DNA of 64,000 bases from Desmodesmus armatus (lineage: Eukaryota; Chlorophyta; Chlorophyceae; Sphaeropleales; Scenedesmaceae), in assembly GCA_007449985.2 (NCBI GenBank), contig VIIQ02000584.1, positions 124,001-188,000 on the forward strand. The letters run 5' to 3'. Positions within the stretch are counted from its first letter, which is position 1; each line of letters starts with the position of its first letter. Both the position numbers and the translations under genes were made by a program. The notes beneath the pieces were generated by a model. That model did no database searches. It was not told the origin of the DNA and saw nothing but the letters and a program-made list of their open reading frames with translations. This document shows, piece by piece, positions 35,279 to 46,794 of the stretch.

Positions 35279-36330
35279 ATGAAGTCTCGCTTTAGCACCA
35301 TTGCGCTTCTGATAGCTTGCTGTGCAGCAGCATGTGTGCAAGGCAGGGTGTTGCTGCAGGTGGGTGAGGGGTACTCCGGTGCAGCGTGTCCTCACCCAGC
35401 AGCTGCTGGCCCAGCACATGCCGGATGCCTGCAGGCTCACCGTCACCTTCAAACACCCTCACACACCTTGATCAAACACTCTGCTGCATGTGTCCCTGTT
35501 GGTGCTGCAGCCCACGGACTTCGACTTGATCCTGGGTGTGCAGCCTGCTGGTAACTTTGACTATGGCGGCAGACACATCACCATCGCCAAGATCAAATCA
35601 ACAAGCAGGGAGGCAGCCAAAGAACTCCTGAAGAAGTGCAGTATCGAATGGGTCATGAAGGGTCCTCCAGCAAACTGCTTGGGACACATGGATGCTGGCG
35701 CCAACGCTTGCAAGGACAACCTTCCCTGGGGCCTGCACAAAGAGTGAGTTGGGGCAGGGGCAAGGCACTTGTGCGGAGACACACAAGCATGGTGCCAGCA
35801 TCAACCAAGCCGACATGCTCCCTGTTGTTGCAATTACTGCTACTACTCAGTTCTTGAACATGCAACCTCACACTTGTTACTACCACTACCGCTAACTTGC
35901 TGCGCCGCAGTAGTACTTGTTAACTTGCTGCTTGTGCCTGCTGCGTGTACCCGATGCTGTGCATTGCAGTGGCTACGGCAAGACCCCAGTGATTTCCATT
36001 GCATCCAAGACAATTGATGCCTACGCAGAGTGCCTGCATGCTCTCAAAGACCCGTCGATCGAACTCAAGGGACCCAAATATTCCAAGAACAACACAGTCT
36101 GGCACTGCGCCCTTTACAATACAGCAGATGCGCTTGCAGAGTTGAATGGCTTTGTCGACAGCAAAGCGCGGTGGGTGCCCTTCCTGAATGGCCGGCACAT
36201 TGGCGGCCCCGGCTGCCCCCCCCCCCACCCTGAACCCAAAGGGCGCGCCAGGCCCTGCCCACAACCGCTGCTGGCATTGGACGCCTGTTGCCTAGGAGTG
36301 GAGGCACAACAGCAGGTGGTGTGCTGGTAG
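35279..36330 (+). CDS. Small secreted protein, three exons, family unknown
   Basis: Exons are 35279-35359, 35511-35743 and 35970 to about 36330. Exon 1 is a signal peptide, MKSRFSTIALLIACCAAACV, ending at CAG|GTGGGT. Exon 2 codes TDFDLILGVQPAGNFDYGGR, then KSTSREAAKELLKKCSIEW and several Cys. Exon 3 continues GYGKTPVISIASKTIDAYAE and WHCALYNTADALAELNGFVD. Both junctions keep the frame (phases 0 and 2). Seven or more Cys, all after the leader, suggest disulfides. A C-run at 36216 makes the C-terminal 40 residues uncertain, because one indel would change the stop. I do not recognise the family; the product should be extracellular or in the secretory path. Confidence 0.7.
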
Positions 36331-39300
36331 TCATGTGTGCTGTACCGTGTAAACCAGCATTGTGGTGATGAGAGTGAACCCTTGGCCCGTACTCACATCC
36401 TGGCCAGCAAAGGGCGGTTGCTGCACTGCACCTGGGGCCCAGGTTTGGCCATCATTGTATGCGTGATGCATGAACGTGCGCGGTGTTTGCGTAAGCAGGC
36501 TCACCCTACACAGCTGCGTGTGGTGCGGTATGTGGCGATGTTTATGTTGAGCTGTTCAACACCCCATCCCCAAGGCGCACCTAGCTGACCTTGTGCAGCA
36601 TGCCGGCAGGGCCTGCCACCGGATTGTGACTAACACCGGCTAGAGAATGAGCAGCCGTTGAGTTGTTGGGTTGTCATGCGTGCTGTACCATTTCTGTGCA
36701 GTACGGAGCTTGCTTATCGTCCACCATCATAAGAATGCTGCCACTCTGCAGCAGTCTGTTGTGCGGCAGTTGAGGAAGTTTGTGGAATTCTCTAGTGCCC
36801 AACCTGCCTCTGTTCAGCAGGGTGTCTTTCTTTCGTTTTTTCTTCGCGTACTTGTCAACACATCATCTGGGGCTTCATCTTCCGAAGATGCTTACTGCAG
36901 CTGCTGGCATTTTTTGCAGGGTTGGTGCTGCTGCAGTACCCTGTGCCCTGTTCCTTTTTGCGGCGCGTAATGAACGAATTTTTTCCGCGTGGCTTGTCTG
37001 AGACTAGGCGGGCTTCTTGGCGAGCACACCTGGTTGCAAGATTTAACTTTCACGTCTTATGCCAAACGGTTGAACATGGTTTTATTTTTTTGGCCTCGGC
37101 AGGGCCGACGGTGCACACCAGTGAATTCCGCAGCATAACAGCTGCTGTTTGATGCCAGTTTGCCTGCGAATAGGCCAGGTTGGCGCTCGGACCGGCAGTT
37201 GGCGCCGGGGGGCAGGTGGACATCAGTCGATCGCCGGTGCCATGGCACCGGCCATGGCACATGCTGCTCAGGGTGCTTGGCTTTCAAGCCAGATCGGCTG
37301 TAGTGATGCATAAGTATTATAATTTCTACTGTTGGACACCCCTTGCTCGCGGTTAGGCACGTTGACGCCGGGTGACAGCAGCCCATCGCCGTCGGTGGCA
37401 GGTGCCTGCCGTGGCCCATGCTGGTGGGCTGCTAAGGTTGCTTGGCTGTAGTAGTTGCATACGTATCTTACATATTCACATCAGCCGCAGAAGCTGCATG
37501 CTCTTTGACGTCGGTTGATGCAATTCACGACGTTGAAGGTCGTCAGGTCTGTGAGCAGCGAATCCTGCTCAGCTGCTTTGACAATTCTTGTGCATGGCAG
37601 CATGGCTTGGTGGCCAGTTACCTGGTCATCTCACAACAACAACAACTGAGGGCGCACACCTGACAGTGGCGCCAGCATGACATGTTTGCAGATCACCTAG
37701 AATTCTGTGCACACAACATCAACTGGGGTGCTGAAGGGGTCACCCTACTGTAGTGCAGTGTGACCTGCTGCAATCCCTTAGTCATGCCCACCTAAACTTC
37801 TCAGCCTGCATCAGTACGCAAGCCTGGTGGCAGTCATGCCATGCAGGTGCAGCTGCACACATGTCGCTGACGGAGTGCATGCTGACTGTCCTAGGCAGCA
37901 TGCAAACAACATTCATGCTGACGTGCAGGCTGCCAGGTCACGGCTGGCACATAAGTCGGGTCGCAGAGGTGACAAGATTCAACATTCATGTCTTGTTGCC
38001 GTTTTTCACACACCCTGAAGGCAGAGTCCTGGCCTTAAGCACGCTGAATGCAGGGAAAACACAGATTCGAATCTTGCCCCTCCCACTAATTTACTGCACA
38101 TGCTGCATGCTGTTGCAACGTGACGTCACTTCAGCATGTGTGGTGGCCCATGCTGTGCTATGTAATGATATGACATAATCAGCATCAGCACAGGTTTGAT
38201 GTGGTGTGCTTTGTGGTTGTCTTTGCGAGTATATAAACTACAGCTCTGCACAAGAACTGCCACGTTCATTTGAGAGCAGTGTGGGAAGTTCGTGCTGTCC
38301 TGGCCGGTCTGCTCAGACTATAGTTTGTTAATCCCCAACGGCTTATGTCAACTTGACCCACAAGGCCAGCAAAGTCACCAATGGGGTTTCCCCACTGAGG
38401 TTGTTTGCCCAGCAACCAGAGCCCAGGGGTCAGCCATGTGTTGTAGGCACTGCATTTAGTGCCGCAGGCTGCTGTGGGGCACAGGGCATGTGTTGTTACT
38501 GCTGGGTGCTTGTGTGTGGCAGTCAGTCTGCAGTTGCAGGTGCCTGATGATGTTGTTGGCAAATTTGAAAGGTGGTGAGACCGCAAGTAACGCGGGTGGG
38601 TGTGTTGATGTAGAAACATAATCTACAAGCCACAAATTGAGGCTATGGGTCGAGCCTCGACTGAGGGCATTGGTTCTTTGCAGAGTATTGCCAGGCAATA
38701 CTTGCCTTGTGGCTTCTTCAGGAAGTGAAATCAGCTGTTGGCAGTGTATAATTGCCTATTTGTACCGGGCTTCGCCGCCCCATACCCCCTTTGTGGGGGT
38801 TGCTGCCCCAGAATTCCCCTTTCAGGAGCTAGACAAGGTTCATAGTGGCTGACTCTGCTGCACACCAGTTTTCAAAGAGACATATGCTGGACTGTGGGGC
38901 TCATTGCAATTGATTACTTGTTCCGGCCGAAGGGGGTGGGATGCTCACATGACTCTAGACTCTGTGGCAATATGCCCAGGTTGGCTGTCCACGACTCTCG
39001 GGCTCCTTTTCGGCCACATGCAACCCAAGTAAGACAGGGGGTCCTGTCACGGTTTAGGCTGTTTCGATCAAGGAACCATCAACCATTATGAAAGTATGGT
39101 CACGATATGTATCTAGTCTTGTTCAACAGCCAGAGTCTGTTCGTGTCTGCAATACTACAGGGTGTGGTGCAGGCTGTACAGCACATGATTGCCAGTCAAT
39201 TGCCGCTGCTCACTTGCGCCAATCTGTAAACATTCATTCCAGTGACTAGGCTTGGTAGCACACGTGCTTCTTCTGCAGAAGCTGCACGCCGTGAAAGCGT

Positions 39301-39724
39301 GCATACCCTTGCTAGCAACAAATGTTCAACACGAAGGATACACTGGGACACATCGCTGGGCTGAAATACAAACTCCCTGAATGTACACAAGCGATACAAC
39401 AACATACACATACGATGGTACACACCTTTTTACACGCAACCAGCTACCCCAAACACAGCCAACGGAGGACAGGTGCACATGCACGGCGGCAGCACCTGTG
39501 CTGTCCGGCACCACCGGTGACACAACATACCCCTCAGAATGAGCAGAGTAACGCTCACACCAATCAAAATGACAAAATCTCGTAGATCACCACCCGGGAA
39601 CGATGGAGTGCAGCCAGGTTCACATGGGCTCCAACCTTGTGCTTGGTGCTGGTAGGACAGGCTCAGCAGCTGAGCACGAACCAACACACACATCAGTCGG
39701 CTGGCTCCTGAAGAGCACCCTCAT
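36331..39724. other. Intergenic region with palindromes and a TATA-like box
   Basis: I see no firm gene in these 3.4 kb. A perfect 20-bp palindrome, GCCGGTGCCATGGCACCGGC, lies at 37233-37252. The surrounding 37140-37450 is an imperfect duplication (gttggcgc/gttgacgc and gccatggcaca/gtggcccatg words). TATATAAA at about 38230 could be a core promoter on the plus strand, but no coding exon follows convincingly. The plus-strand frame 37753-38178 is unnamed. A last TOPORS exon may lie just left of 39725. Confidence 0.4.
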
Positions 39725-42700
39725 TCACTCCATCACCCACCTATCATCAGCTGCTGAAACACCCTGCTGCCACTGCTGCCATTGCTGCTGCTGCAACAAC
39801 GACTGCTGCTGCTGCTGGCCCCGGGTGCTGCCGCTGTCACCACCCCCAAGCTGCTTCAGCAGCACTGCCTGCTGCCACCCAACACCTGCCACCCTATCCT
39901 GCTGCTGCTGCCGCTGCTGCTGCTGCGGCAGCCTAGACCCCTCGTGACCTTCATCACCACCCCTGCGGTCCCTGTGCCTGCGAGCGTGGTCAGCATCAGC
40001 AGCCAGCCTCCTCTCATGCCTGTGAGACAGCTTGTCTCGTCTGCTGCTGTTGCTGCCCTTGCTGCTGCTGCTTCTACGGTGACGCCTGCTGCGTGATCGG
40101 CTGCTGCTGCTGCTGTCCCTGCTGATGCTGTCCCTGCTCCTGCTTCTACTACGCTTGTGCCGTTGCTTCTTGCTCCTACTCCTGCTGCTGCGGTGGCGGT
40201 CTGTGCAGCTGTTGCTCCTGCTGCGGTGACGGCTGTGGCGGCCTCTGCTGCTGCTCCTGCTGCTGCTGTGACTGAGGTATGCGGGGGGCGGCACCTGCTG
40301 CTCTTGCTGCTGCTGCTCTGGCGGTCTGCTGGTGTTGCTGCTCAGCTGCTGCTGCTGCTGTTGACTGTTTACTGGTGGTATAGTCAGCTGTGGCAACACA
40401 GCCACCTGCTGCTGCTGCTGCTGCTGCGGCACCATCAGCTGTTGTAGATGAGGCTGCACCCCAGTCCCTGGACCAACAGCAGTGGCAGCAGCAGCAGCAG
40501 GGCCGGGAGCGACACCAGCGGCTGCTGCTGCCGCTGCTGCTGCTGGAGCCCCAACATCCCAGCCCCGGCCAGGCTTCCTCAACCTGGTGCTACTGCTGCT
40601 GGGGTTGCTGTTTGAAGCCGCACCTGCTGCACCACCACTGCTGCCACCATTGCTGCTACCATGCCGCTGCTGCTGCAGATCCAGGTTGAGGCCTGCCCCA
40701 TGCTGCTGCTGCTGCAGAGGCAGAAACGTCCCCTGCTGCTGCTGCTGCTGTGTGGGTGGGGGCCCGTACCTCACCACCCTATCCCAAGCAGCTACACTCA
40801 ACCCCGACAGGCCAAAGCAGGACAGCTCGTGCCAAAAATGGGCTGCATGATCGTGCAGGAAGGACGCCAACGCTGCTGCTGCATCTGGGATGGTGGCTGG
40901 GGCGCCGCCGGTGCTGCTGCTGCTGCTGACAAGGGCGCCTGGGGGAATGGTGAGGTCCTCAAAAGGATCGACACCATCTCCTGCTGCTGCTGCTGAAGGT
41001 GCATCCGTGGAGGGGAGGGGATTGCCTTGCTGTTGCACTGAAGCAGCAGCGCGTGCTGCAGCTTGCTGCATCGCAGTAAGCCCACTCCTGCTGCTCATAC
41101 CCCTGCTGCTGCTGACACCACCAGGCTGGCACCCACCTGACCCCTGCTGCTGCTGCTGGAGTCCAAAGCTGTTGATCAGTCCCCTTACGTAAGCCGCCAC
41201 AATTGTCACATCCTGATCGAGCAAGAGCGCCTGCAACTCCCGCTGCAACCACATCTGCAGTGACGCATCAGACACCCTGGGCAGCACCCTACTGCTGCCG
41301 CCATTGCTGCCATTGCTGCCGCCATTGCTGCCGGCGGCTCTGGCGGCTGGGAGTGAGGGATTGAAGAGTGGCGGCGGCTGGTAGGGCCGTGCCCACCTGT
41401 TGCTGAGGTACACTGAGCGGCGGTACTGCTGTGCTGTCTGTGCTGCCTCTGCCTGCACTGTCCTGAGGCTGCTGCTGCTGCTGCTGCTGCTGATGTGAGC
41501 AGGAGTGCTGCTGCTGTTCGGGTGCTGGAGGCTGCAGACACAGGCAGGCAGCAGCAGCACCAGCAGGAGCAAAACCAGCAGACGGCGACCACCTGTCAGT
41601 GATCCCTGTCAACCCGTTCAGAACATCAGTCTCAAAAACTTTCAGCTTTGCCCTCCTGCTCTTGCATAGCCAGGGCGTATCGAGACGCAATTGTTCCTTG
41701 CAGACCTTGGTGCAACATGCAACTGTCAACGGCAACATTCAAGTTATGCTAGCTACATCAGCATTAACCGCCATCCAATGCCGCCATCCAATGCCTCCAA
41801 AGAAGCACCACCCACCTTGCCATCATGTGTTGCTGCATTCGCCAAAAGTAGGGCCGAGGTTGCGCAGCACCACCCTCCCTGCTGCCGCTGCTGCCACCAC
41901 CGCTGCCATATCCCGCAGCAACAGCAGCAGCAGCACCACCTTGCTGCTGCTGCTGCTGCTGTGAGCCTCTGCTCCTGCTGCTGCTGCTGCTGGAGGCTCT
42001 GGCACCATAGACGGCAGGCTCGCGCTGCTGCTGCTGCTGGCGATGGCCTTCGCGGACGTGGTTCAACCAATCCTCAGGGTCACCCCTAGAAAGACACAGC
42101 ACGGCACAGCACGGCACACCGCTTGCACACCACACCAACAAACTCAACCGTACAAACTACCCATTGCTGCTGCAGGATGCATGCGCCCAACTCCACTACA
42201 CCCCCCCCCTCCCACCCATCATCCGCCCCTCCCCTCATCCACACAACCTCTGGTGGTGTCACTAGCCAGTAGCCTTCCTGCACCAGCTGCAGCTACATAT
42301 GCATGTGCCCCCCCCCCCCCACCCCCACACACACCCCAAAACCACATGACCAGACTTGTCCGCAGCAGCTCGTGAAGCGCTCCTGCACCAGCTGCTGTTG
42401 CACGATGCATGCCCCCCCGCCCCCAAATACACACACCCCAAAACCACATGACCCCACATGTCCTCACCAGCTTGTGAAGCGCTCCTGCACCAGCTGCACC
42501 CTTGGCCGCCGCAGCTGCCCTGCCTCCTCAATCCCCTACCCCTGCTGCTGCTGTTGCTGAGGGGACCGGCAGCATCTACAACCCCACCCCCACCCTGCTG
42601 CTGCTGCTGCTGCTGCAGGCGTACGGTGAAACTCTCCACTGCTGCTGATAGCCGTTCAGCCTCATGCTGCAGATCCAGCAGGGAATCCAAATCAAACAAC

Positions 42701-43257
42701 CCCATACGCCCTGTCTGCTGCCGCTGCAGGCGCGTTGCTTCATTTCTTGCTGCTGCCGCTGGGTCTACTGCTGGTGTGGAGAAGGTGTGTTCAAGGAAAT
42801 CGTCATCGCTGTGTATGGTGTGGTAGTAGCTGGCCACACTGCCCCTGCACACGGGGCATGCTCGTTTGCGTTCGCACCATGCTGCCAGGCACCTAATGCA
42901 GAAGGCATGCAGGCAGCTGCTGATCACGGCCTTGTCCAGGGAGGGGTAGGCCTGCAGGCCTGGTGGGGCGGTACAGGAGGGGAGCAGAAGTTGTCAGGGT
43001 GGGAGTTGTCATGGTGACTGGAGTGCATGCAGTAGGATGTGCTTCACGAAATCATTCAGTATCGGACTGTCCCCTCTGAAGCTGGTTTACTGGCAGCAAA
43101 AAACCCACCCTGGGGACCATATGCTGGGGACACCCCTGCCATGCTGCTGACCACATGGGCGCGATGCAGTAAGGCTGACGGTGCAAAAAAAATTGATACA
43201 TGTCTCTCAATACTTACAAATGGGGCAAGAGTCTCCATGACGCCCAGGAGATGCCAT
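39725..43257 (-). CDS. TOPORS: TOPORS-like RING E3 ubiquitin ligase with RS tail
   Basis: TOPORS-type proteins are nuclear RING ligases (ubiquitin, in animals also SUMO). Exon 1 (43257-43218) codes MASPGRHGDSCPIC and exon 2 (from 42959) codes LQAYPSLDKAVISSCLHAFC and IRCLAAWCERKRACPVC. The join gives a complete C3HC4 RING in phase. YYHTIHSDDDFLEH follows, the family's post-RING signature. Exon 3 (about 42077-41816) starts GDPEDWLNHVREGH; exon 4 (about 41690-41597) has LDTPWLCKSRRAKLKVFETD. Exon 5 (from 41531) has YRRSVYLSNRWARPY, then WLQRELQALLLDQDVTIVAA. It then has FLHDHAAHFWHELSCFGLSG, the TOPORS C-terminal domain, and a long RS/HR-rich tail. A frame change is needed at the end of exon 2. 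The frame reaches ATAG|GTGGGT at the left, so one more exon is possible. Confidence 0.85.
42266..42512 (-). repeat. Three copies of the TOPORS exon 2 end
   Basis: The segment coding QLVQERFTSW with its GTGAGG donor (42468-42500) recurs at about 42362-42395 (QLVQERFTSC-like) and 42266-42295 (QLVQEGYWL-like). Between them are poly-C and CCCCAAAACCACATGACC words (42332-42352, 42433-42452). Only the first copy fits the junction into GDPEDWLN. Confidence 0.75.
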
Positions 43258-43730
43258 TTAGGCGTCTGCTGATGTTTGCAAGCACCAGCTATTCTCGCCT
43301 CGTGACTGGGAAAAAAAGGAGTTCCATGATTGCGTAATAACAACTACCTGGAAGTATAGTGAGCTGCGAGTAATCGATACCACTGTGGGGCTACAGCAGC
43401 ATGACTAATCTCTTTGTTACTTGTCACCCCTTACTTGAGGTGCAATGTCAGCCCCATGGCTTGAACAACCGCATGACTTGAACAGCCCCACTGCGTCCCT
43501 AATGCACTGTAGATCATTGGTACCAGGAGATTGGATGTGGGTTGCGTCACAGGTGTGCTTGCACTGCCAGCCTGGCATCCAAACTCCAACGGTCGTGCAT
43601 GGTGTATACCGTATCCGCCTTTCTTGGTGATTGCACAGGTCTGGGGTGCGACCCGGACTGCAATTGCCTTTCTCACCCTCACTCACTTAGACACCCCGTG
43701 ACCACCACATGTGCACCCAACCGCAGCATC
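43258..43730. other. Spacer between TOPORS and the array
   Basis: This stretch should contain the TOPORS promoter, which fires leftward. I see no coding exon. Its right end is the left breakpoint of the 4.25-kb repeat array. Confidence 0.4.
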
Positions 43731-43785
43731 AGTACCCCCAGAAAGTATTCTAGATCACTGTGTAACACACATGTCAAAAGTGCCA

Positions 43786-44260
43786 CTAGCACTCAGAGCT
43801 GGGACACCCTGGGCTTGGGGGGCCAGCATGGTTTGTCAAGACAAGTGCAGTGCTGTACCTGGCCTCGCCTCTGCTCAGCAGCTGACTAGCAAGGTAGAAA
43901 CAAGGGGGCGTTGAAAATGGGGGTGCAGCCGAAAACGACGCAGCAGCACAGGCAGTGGCCTGATGGGGCAACTGTCGTCAACAATGGTCACGACTGACAC
44001 CAAGCAGCGTGCTGTCAGTGCAGAACAAAACGTCTGATGCGTTCAGAGTAGCAGCCGAAATAGCGGATTGCAGCCCTGCAGCAGCAAGCTTGAAAGCTAA
44101 CTGCCAACGGCAGGGTCTTAGACCCCCACCACTGTGTGCAGCGCAGCACCGCACACGCAGCACCAAGGCCCCAGTCCGTAAAAAGAATGTACCCTGGAAG
44201 CAGCAGATTGGGCCCTGCTGCACCATACTGAAAGAACCGTTTGAGCAGCAGTCAAACTGA
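43786..44260 (+). CDS. Possible small two-exon ORF ahead of the transposase (copy A)
   Basis: An ATG at 43771 region opens MSKVPLALRAGTPWAWGASM and can end at AGCAAG|GTAGAA (about 43894). A block after GTGCAG at about 44024 codes NKTSDAFRVAAEIADCSPAA and RSTKAPVRKKNVPWKQQ and ends with TGA at 44260. Phases agree. The same blocks exist in copies B and C. It could be an accessory ORF or the missing 5' part of the transposase transcript. Support is only from open frame and splice-like sites. Confidence 0.25.
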
Positions 44261-44531
44261 GAGGCGTGCGGAGACCCCTGCCAAAGTGAAGCAGCAGCTG
44301 CCCTACCTTCTCCCAAAAGTATAGTTTCATAGTCCGAAATTAAGTTTGTACTTTTGCTTCTCACTCGCCGCCTGTGTTGGGGACCGAGAATACTTGTTGG
44401 GCTAGGTGTAGTTGGTCAAAGTCTGGTCAAACTCAGTTGACCGTTATAACAGTGGTACCATAGCATGTAGTGGTGGGTGCGCTACAAGAGTACACTGAAG
44501 TTTCTATCGCCCACCCTCCCTGTGCCTGCAG

Positions 44532-46784
44532 TCAATGACCGCCAAGTAAGGCAGCGTGGGGCCATCACACCTTACAAGCCCACATGGGTGCGCATCCTGG
44601 CGGTTGCTTCTGCCATCGCTTGTCTGACTGGTGGAGCAGTCAATTTGACCCGGGCAGGTCAGGTGTTTGAAGTGAAGCTCCAGTACTTCAACACTCTGTT
44701 CAAAGACCAGCAGCAGCTGAGCGAGCCTTCCGCCACGTTTGTTTCGAGGTGGTATGATCGCTTCCGTGAGAGCGGTGATGTAGATGATGCTCCTAAGACT
44801 GGCCGGCCCCCTAAGATCCCTGATGATCAGGCCAAACAGGCTGCAGCAATCATCAGCGCGGGGTATACTGTGGAGGTCCCCGTGCGTGGGCAGCTGCTGC
44901 AACAGCACAAGTACTTTCGTACTGTGCCCGAGGCCATAGCCCATGAAGATGCACTGCGCATCATCACCACCACTTACGACGCAACCCCCACACAGCTGCT
45001 GAATGCCATTCACCGTGTTGCGCCTGAGCTGGTGCAGCGTCGTGTTACGTTCAGGCACAAGCTGTCAGATTCGGAGAAAGCACACCGGCAGCGTGTGGCG
45101 ACTGACTTGTTGGCACGGCATCACACTGACCCCACCCTCATCCCCCGCATGGTGTTTGTTGATGAGACAACCATTCAAACCCACGGGCTCAAGAAAGATC
45201 ATGTTGTAGTGTGGGTGAATGGGAGTGACCCTGGCTTCCACAATTATCATGGTGTGCCGGGGAAATCTTGGGATCCGGTCAAGGTGCATGTCATTGCTGC
45301 CGTCTCTGCCCACCCAGCCTATGACAGCACGCGCGGTCTGGTGTACGTCGAGTTCACAACCGGCACTACTGACATCAGGCGCAGGATCAATAAGCGGCTG
45401 GATGGGTCAACAACAGTACCAAACTTCAAATACACCGTGAGTGCGTTACTTCTTGCTAATGAGTATGCTGCCAGCTGGACCCCATGACAGTAGCAGGTTG
45501 GTGTTGAAGCCAACTAGGGCTTGGATGTAAGGCAGGCTTTGACTTTGATAGCACACCTGTTGGCAAGCATAGGCAGGGCTTAGCACAATGCCCACAAAAC
45601 CCTGACCAGCTGTCAGGGTTGCAGCCACCAGATCTTGGCTTTGCAAATCAGTAGGGTGAATGCGCACCAAGGTGGCCCCTTGTTCAAGGGCACTCAGGGC
45701 TTGGCCAAAATCTGCCTGCAGCACCTCTGTGGAGGTGTAGCGGTACATGCCTCTCCAATGCACACATCCATCCACCTGAACATAGTAGCCAAACACATAG
45801 TTGTAGAAGTCGCTGCTTTGGTGCCAGTACGGCGGCACTACCTGATGCATGAACTGCTGATCCAGATCAAGCTCCCACACCACATCAATGAAGTCTTGCT
45901 CTGTGGCGCATGGCTTGCACACACCATCCCGCTCTGGTTTCCCACCACCAACCATGCACAGCCTGCAGATCAGGGCCCCAGCCTGGCTTAGGGTTTTGGG
46001 GGTGGCCATGCGGTAGTGGCACCTCCCAGGGCAGCACCCCTCACACTTCACCACCACCTTCACCCCCTCTGTACTGTTGTAGATCATCACTGGCTCAGCG
46101 CGTCCTGCCACTACTGCTGGCACTTCATAGTCCAACAGGTTCACATGGCTGTTCAGGTGCTCTGCGCGCTCTATGGCTATGCGCAACCGCTGATCTATGG
46201 CTATGCGCAACCGCTGATACAGCTTGCCGCTGCCCATCCTTGCTGCCCTTCTCCTGCAGACAAAAGCCAAGGGAGACATAGCAGCATCCACCACAGCAGA
46301 GGAGTTTGAAGACAACCTGTGGCTGATCGTGCACGACTTCAAACAGAAGACACAGCAGTGGCCTGTGCTGAGCTTTGACAACGTGGCGATCCAGAAGGCA
46401 GTCAATGTCAGCTACCTGCAGTATGCGCAGGGGGAGGAGGGAAAGGAGGTTATCACCTTGGACAAAGACCTGAATAAGGTTGATTTGCCCACCTATTCAC
46501 CAGACATGAATAGGGCAATTGAGCACGTGTTTGGCAATGTGAAGCCGCGTGTGCGTGGGGATATATATAGCGCTGAACACGACTTCAGCAAGCCAGCAGA
46601 GCTGCAGAGGATGGTGCTCAAGATTTTCAAGGATTTGCCAAAGGGGTCAGTGAAGGCTGACACCAAGGGCCTGCCCTTGTTGTGGCGCGTGCTCAGCACA
46701 CCTGAGGGGACTGTGTTTGAGGACCCCCCGGGGCACCGCCATGTCGGTACTGGGGGTGGTTACCCGCCCGCCCGGTACACCTGA
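44532..46784 (+). CDS. Tc1/mariner-superfamily transposase, copy A, split by an 823-bp intron
   Basis: Exon 1 is taken from the CTGCAG acceptor (44532) to 45436, and exon 2 runs 46260-46784; the intron is 45437-46259 (GTGAGT...CTGCAG). Exon 1 has a helix-turn-helix-like N-terminus (FVSRWYDRFRESGDVDDAPK, then TGRPPKI). It also has the first catalytic aspartate in MVFVDETTIQTHG. Exon 2 has the second in VLSFDNVAIQKA and the third-site motif LPTYSPDMNRAIEHVFGNVK. The D-to-E spacing is 47 residues, longer than the 34-41 usual for described families. Phase 0 is kept at the intron. No ATG is in frame in exon 1, so a 5' exon with the start is missing from this model. The enzyme would cut and paste its element. 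Confidence 0.85.
45446..46237 (-). CDS. Antisense zinc-ribbon plus Vsr/PD-(D/E)XK-like nuclease ORF within the transposase intron, copy A
   Basis: The ATG at 46237 opens 263 codons ending at 45446, leaving only 22 and 9 bases to the intron edges (45437-46259). Residues 65-73 and 91-110 hold four pairs of Cys (CEGC, C-x-x-x-C, CRLC, CKPC), a zinc-ribbon or treble-clef pattern. Residues 117-194 read DVVWELDLDQQ, SSDFYNYVFGYYVQVDGCVHW and LEQGATLVRIH. This resembles Vsr-type and homing PD-(D/E)XK nucleases, with D143, D156, H160 and D176 as candidate active residues. A 24-bp direct repeat gives RLRIAIDQRLRIAIE near the start. The fold assignment is by eye. A role in spreading the intron or element is inference. 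Confidence 0.6.
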   Translation of the reverse strand: MGSGKLYQRLRIAIDQRLRIAIERAEHLNSHVNLLDYEVPAVVAGRAEPVMIYNSTEGVKVVVKCEGCCPGRCHYRMATPKTLSQAGALICRLCMVGGGKPERDGVCKPCATEQDFIDVVWELDLDQQFMHQVVPPYWHQSSDFYNYVFGYYVQVDGCVHWRGMYRYTSTEVLQADFGQALSALEQGATLVRIHPTDLQSQDLVAATLTAGQGFVGIVLSPAYACQQVCYQSQSLPYIQALVGFNTNLLLSWGPAGSILISKK

Positions 46785-46794
46785 TTCAGTGAAA

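Noticed and set aside
40157..40850. Plus-strand Leu/Cys-rich frames opposite TOPORS
   Set aside because: They are complements of poly-Q/poly-S codons in the real minus-strand gene.
44504..45058. Minus-strand 184-codon frame opposite the transposase exon (and in copies B and C)
   Set aside because: It is the shadow of a strongly supported transposase exon and has no domain of its own.
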